Of a stretch of DNA of 64,000 nt, positions 61,982 to 64,000 are shown piece after piece; positions within the stretch are counted from its first letter, which is position 1, and each line of letters opens with the position of its first letter. The notes below the pieces were generated by a model. That model did not search any database. It was not told the DNA's origin and was given only the letters and a program-made list of their open reading frames with translations. Origin of the DNA: a bacterium HR11 (GTDB taxonomy: Bacteria; Acidobacteriota; HRBIN11); assembly GCA_002898535.1 (NCBI GenBank), contig BEHN01000001.1, forward strand, positions 1 through 64,000, written 5' to 3'. The position numbers and the translations under genes are program-made.

Positions 61982-63151
61982 TCACGTAAAGGCCGACAGG
62001 CCCGTGATGTGCTCCCCGATGATCAGGGTGTGGATGTCGTGGGTCCCCTCGTAGGTATACACCGATTCCAGGTTGCACAGGTGGCGGGCGACCTGGTACT
62101 CGTACATGATGCCGTTGGCCCCCAGGATGTCCCGGGCCAGGCGGGCGATCTGGAGGGCATGGTAGACGTTGTTCATCTTCCCCATCGAGACCTGCACGTG
62201 CGTGACCTTCCCCCGGTCCTTGAGGCGCCCCAGCCTCAGACAGAGGAGTTGCATCTTCGTGATCTCCGTCAGCATGTAAACGAGCTTCTGCTGGACGAGC
62301 TGATAGCCGGCGATGGGACGGTCGAACTGGATGCGATTTTTAGCATACTCGAGGGCCACTTCATAGCAGGCCATGGCCGCCCCGATGGCGCCCCAAGCGA
62401 TGCCGTACCGGGCCTGGGTCAGACACCGCAGGGCCGCCTTCAGGCCGTTCGCCTCGGGGAGGCGATTTTCCTCAGGAATGCGGACGTCCTCCAGGACGAG
62501 CTCGCCCGTGTCCGAGGCCCGGAGGGAGAACTTATCGGTAATCTTGTTCTGTCGGAAGCCGGGCGTCCCCTTCTCGACCAGGAAGCCCCGGATGACGCCC
62601 TCGTCGTCCTTCGCCCAGACGAGGGCCACGTCGGCGATCGTCCCGTTGGTGATCCACATCTTGGTCCCGTTCAGGACCCACGAAGAGCCGTCCCTCCGGG
62701 CTCGCGTGATGAGACCGGCCGGGTTCGACCCGTAGTCCGGCTCCGTCAGGCCAAAACAGCCGATGACCTCGCCCCGGGCCATCTTGGGGAGCCAGTACTG
62801 CTTTTGCTTCTCTGAGCCGTACTCCTGAATCGGCCACATGACGAGGGACGACTGGACGGACACGAAGCTCCGCAGGCCGCTATCGCCCCGTTCCAGCTCC
62901 TGCATGATGAGGCCATAGGCGACGTTGTTGAGGCCCGCACAGCCGTACTTCGGGTCGAGGTTTGCCCCCAGTAGGTTCAGCTCGGCCATCTGGGGGACGA
63001 GATGGAGCGGGAACGTGCCGGCCTCAAAGTGGCGAGCGATGATGGGTAGGACTTGGTCGTCGACCCAGCGGCGGACCTCGTCCCGGACCATCCGTTCTTC
63101 GGACGAAAGCTCCTCATCGAGTCCGAGAAAATCGACGCCTCGAAAGCCCAT
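61982..63151 (-). CDS. Acyl-CoA dehydrogenase, glutaryl-CoA-dehydrogenase-like
   Basis: 389 residues. GCFGLTEPDYGSNPAGLITR and WVLNGTKMWITNG bind FAD and substrate. FDRPIAGYQLVQQKLVYMLT and YTYEGTHDIHTLIIG carry the C-terminal helical bundle and the catalytic Glu (YEGTHDIH). GcdH-type enzymes use glutaryl-CoA from lysine/tryptophan breakdown. Start 63151 is set by a GGGAGG site; an upstream ATG adds 6 residues. Neighbour to a crotonase on the same strand. Confidence 0.88.
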   Translation of the reverse strand: MGFRGVDFLGLDEELSSEERMVRDEVRRWVDDQVLPIIARHFEAGTFPLHLVPQMAELNLLGANLDPKYGCAGLNNVAYGLIMQELERGDSGLRSFVSVQSSLVMWPIQEYGSEKQKQYWLPKMARGEVIGCFGLTEPDYGSNPAGLITRARRDGSSWVLNGTKMWITNGTIADVALVWAKDDEGVIRGFLVEKGTPGFRQNKITDKFSLRASDTGELVLEDVRIPEENRLPEANGLKAALRCLTQARYGIAWGAIGAAMACYEVALEYAKNRIQFDRPIAGYQLVQQKLVYMLTEITKMQLLCLRLGRLKDRGKVTHVQVSMGKMNNVYHALQIARLARDILGANGIMYEYQVARHLCNLESVYTYEGTHDIHTLIIGEHITGLSAFT

Positions 63152-63283
63152 TTGGGCCTCCCGTCCCAAGAGCTATGGCGATAGGGCCCATGGGCCGGGC
63201 CGACGGCTCCATGCGAACGACAGAGCGAGGAAGTCCCCCCAGGCACCGCTTACGGCCGACGGCCCTATGAGCCTGACTGCCCC

Positions 63284-64000
63284 TTATTCCGTCCACGTCG
63301 GGGTCCGGCGTTCCAGCCACGCCCGGATGCCCTCCCGGGCGTCCGGTGTCGTCGCATGTTGGACCAGGTAGATTTCCTCGAGGGCCGCGACGGCCTCGTC
63401 CCAGTTCGAGAGGACCGACGCCCAGAACGCCCGCCGGCCATGGTGTAGGACCGACGTGCTCATCCCCGTCAGGTGTTGGACGAAACGTTCGGCCTGGGTC
63501 CGCCACTGGTCGGCCGGGAGCGCCCAGGCGACGAGGCCCCAGGCGGCCGCCGTCTTGGCGTCGACGACCTCCCCGCTGAGGGCCAAGTACAAGGCTCGGT
63601 TCTTCGGCATCAGGCGGGGATACAAAAGCATCGCCAGGGGCGTGAAATGGCCGTACCGGACCTCCGGATGGCCAAGGCGGACACCCTCCGGGGCAAAGGT
63701 AAAGTCGCAGACGGCCGCCAGGACACAACCGGCCCCAAAGGCGTGGCCGTTCAGGAGGCCGACGACGACGGCCGGCAGGGTCAGGACCTGTCGGACCACG
63801 CGATGGAACAGGTCGACCGTCAAAAACAGGTCCTCGTCCCGCATAGCCGCCGGGTCCAGACCGGCGGAGAAGTACTCCCCGCTGGCCGTCAGCGTGACGA
63901 CCTTCAGGCGGCCGTCGAAGGCCACCTCGGCCAAGACCCCCTGGAGCTCCCGCAGGAAGTCCGGGTCCATGTAATGGAGCGGGGGGCGCTGAAAGGTAAT
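63284..64000 (-). CDS. Enoyl-CoA hydratase/isomerase family protein (5' end beyond the window)
   Basis: The frame is open to the right edge (ITFQRPPLHYMDPDFL at the cut), so 239 residues are visible and the N-terminus is missing. SGEYFSAGLDPAAM and LNGHAFGAGCVLAAVCDFTFA form the oxyanion-hole motifs of the crotonase fold. Probably acts in fatty-acid or aromatic/glutaryl-CoA breakdown with the adjacent dehydrogenase. The 132-bp gap to that gene shows no other feature. Confidence 0.85.
   Translation of the reverse strand: MTFQRPPLHYMDPDFLRELQGVLAEVAFDGRLKVVTLTASGEYFSAGLDPAAMRDEDLFLTVDLFHRVVRQVLTLPAVVVGLLNGHAFGAGCVLAAVCDFTFAPEGVRLGHPEVRYGHFTPLAMLLYPRLMPKNRALYLALSGEVVDAKTAAAWGLVAWALPADQWRTQAERFVQHLTGMSTSVLHHGRRAFWASVLSNWDEAVAALEEIYLVQHATTPDAREGIRAWLERRTPTWTE

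Overview
The window is a dense, GC-rich bacterial chromosome segment with about 47 protein genes, two tRNAs and no phage, plasmid, CRISPR or complete insertion-sequence signature. The gene content (type IV pilus pilBTC-SR cluster, O-antigen ligase-like protein, lipoprotein, SurA-like chaperone, NtrC-type regulation, eukaryote-like kinases) points to a Gram-negative-type bacterium. The homocitrate synthase resembles the Thermus enzyme and two small heat-shock proteins are present, so a thermophile is plausible. I cannot name the phylum with confidence; an Acidobacteriota-like or unclassified hot-spring lineage would fit.

Layout. 1-3.5 kb (minus): homocitrate synthase, homoaconitase large and small subunits and a truncated isocitrate dehydrogenase, translationally coupled: the first half of the alpha-aminoadipate lysine route next to a TCA enzyme. 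3.8-4.9 kb: a vapBC toxin-antitoxin pair with its own operator, tRNA-His lying inside the vapC reading frame, and tRNA-Arg. 5-12 kb (plus): rapZ, asnS, a GAF/HD-GYP protein, a GT2 glycosyltransferase and a pseudokinase-TonB fusion. 12-17 kb: SAM hydrolase, O-antigen ligase-like protein with an inserted domain, and a GT4-nucleotidyltransferase fusion. 17-22.2 kb: amino acid permease, beta-repeat lipoprotein, Hsp33 and HU. 22.6-31.2 kb: aminotransferase, then pilB-pilT-pilC-pilS-pilR. 31.2-41 kb: two Hsp20s, PEP carboxykinase, aroB, prs, carbamate kinase with a cyclic-2,3-DPG-synthetase-like GTPase, class III aminotransferase and a secreted protein. 41-46.6 kb: sulfatase-like protein, an unknown Trp-rich protein, ruvX and yicC. 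46.7-53.5 kb (minus): SurA-like protein, CorC-like protein, ybeY, pgpH, phoH and ssb. 53.8-57.5 kb (plus): a tightly packed five-gene operon joining a Ser/Thr kinase to a PilT-like ATPase and three unknown proteins. 58-64 kb (minus): PurE-PurC fusion, zinc alcohol dehydrogenase, LsrF-like aldolase, glutaryl-CoA-dehydrogenase-like enzyme and a partial crotonase.

Two things stand out. First, the intergenic spaces hold many short-word inverted repeats. The clearest is an element of about 265-330 bp whose ~75-bp arms point outwards towards the start codons of both genes at three separate divergent junctions (18.8, 41.3 and 45.2 kb). A second family is a long hairpin unit found at two convergent junctions (20.3 and 43.1 kb). 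Second, the 53.8-57.5 kb kinase/secretion-ATPase operon and the 10-12 kb pseudokinase-TonB protein look like poorly described signalling systems.
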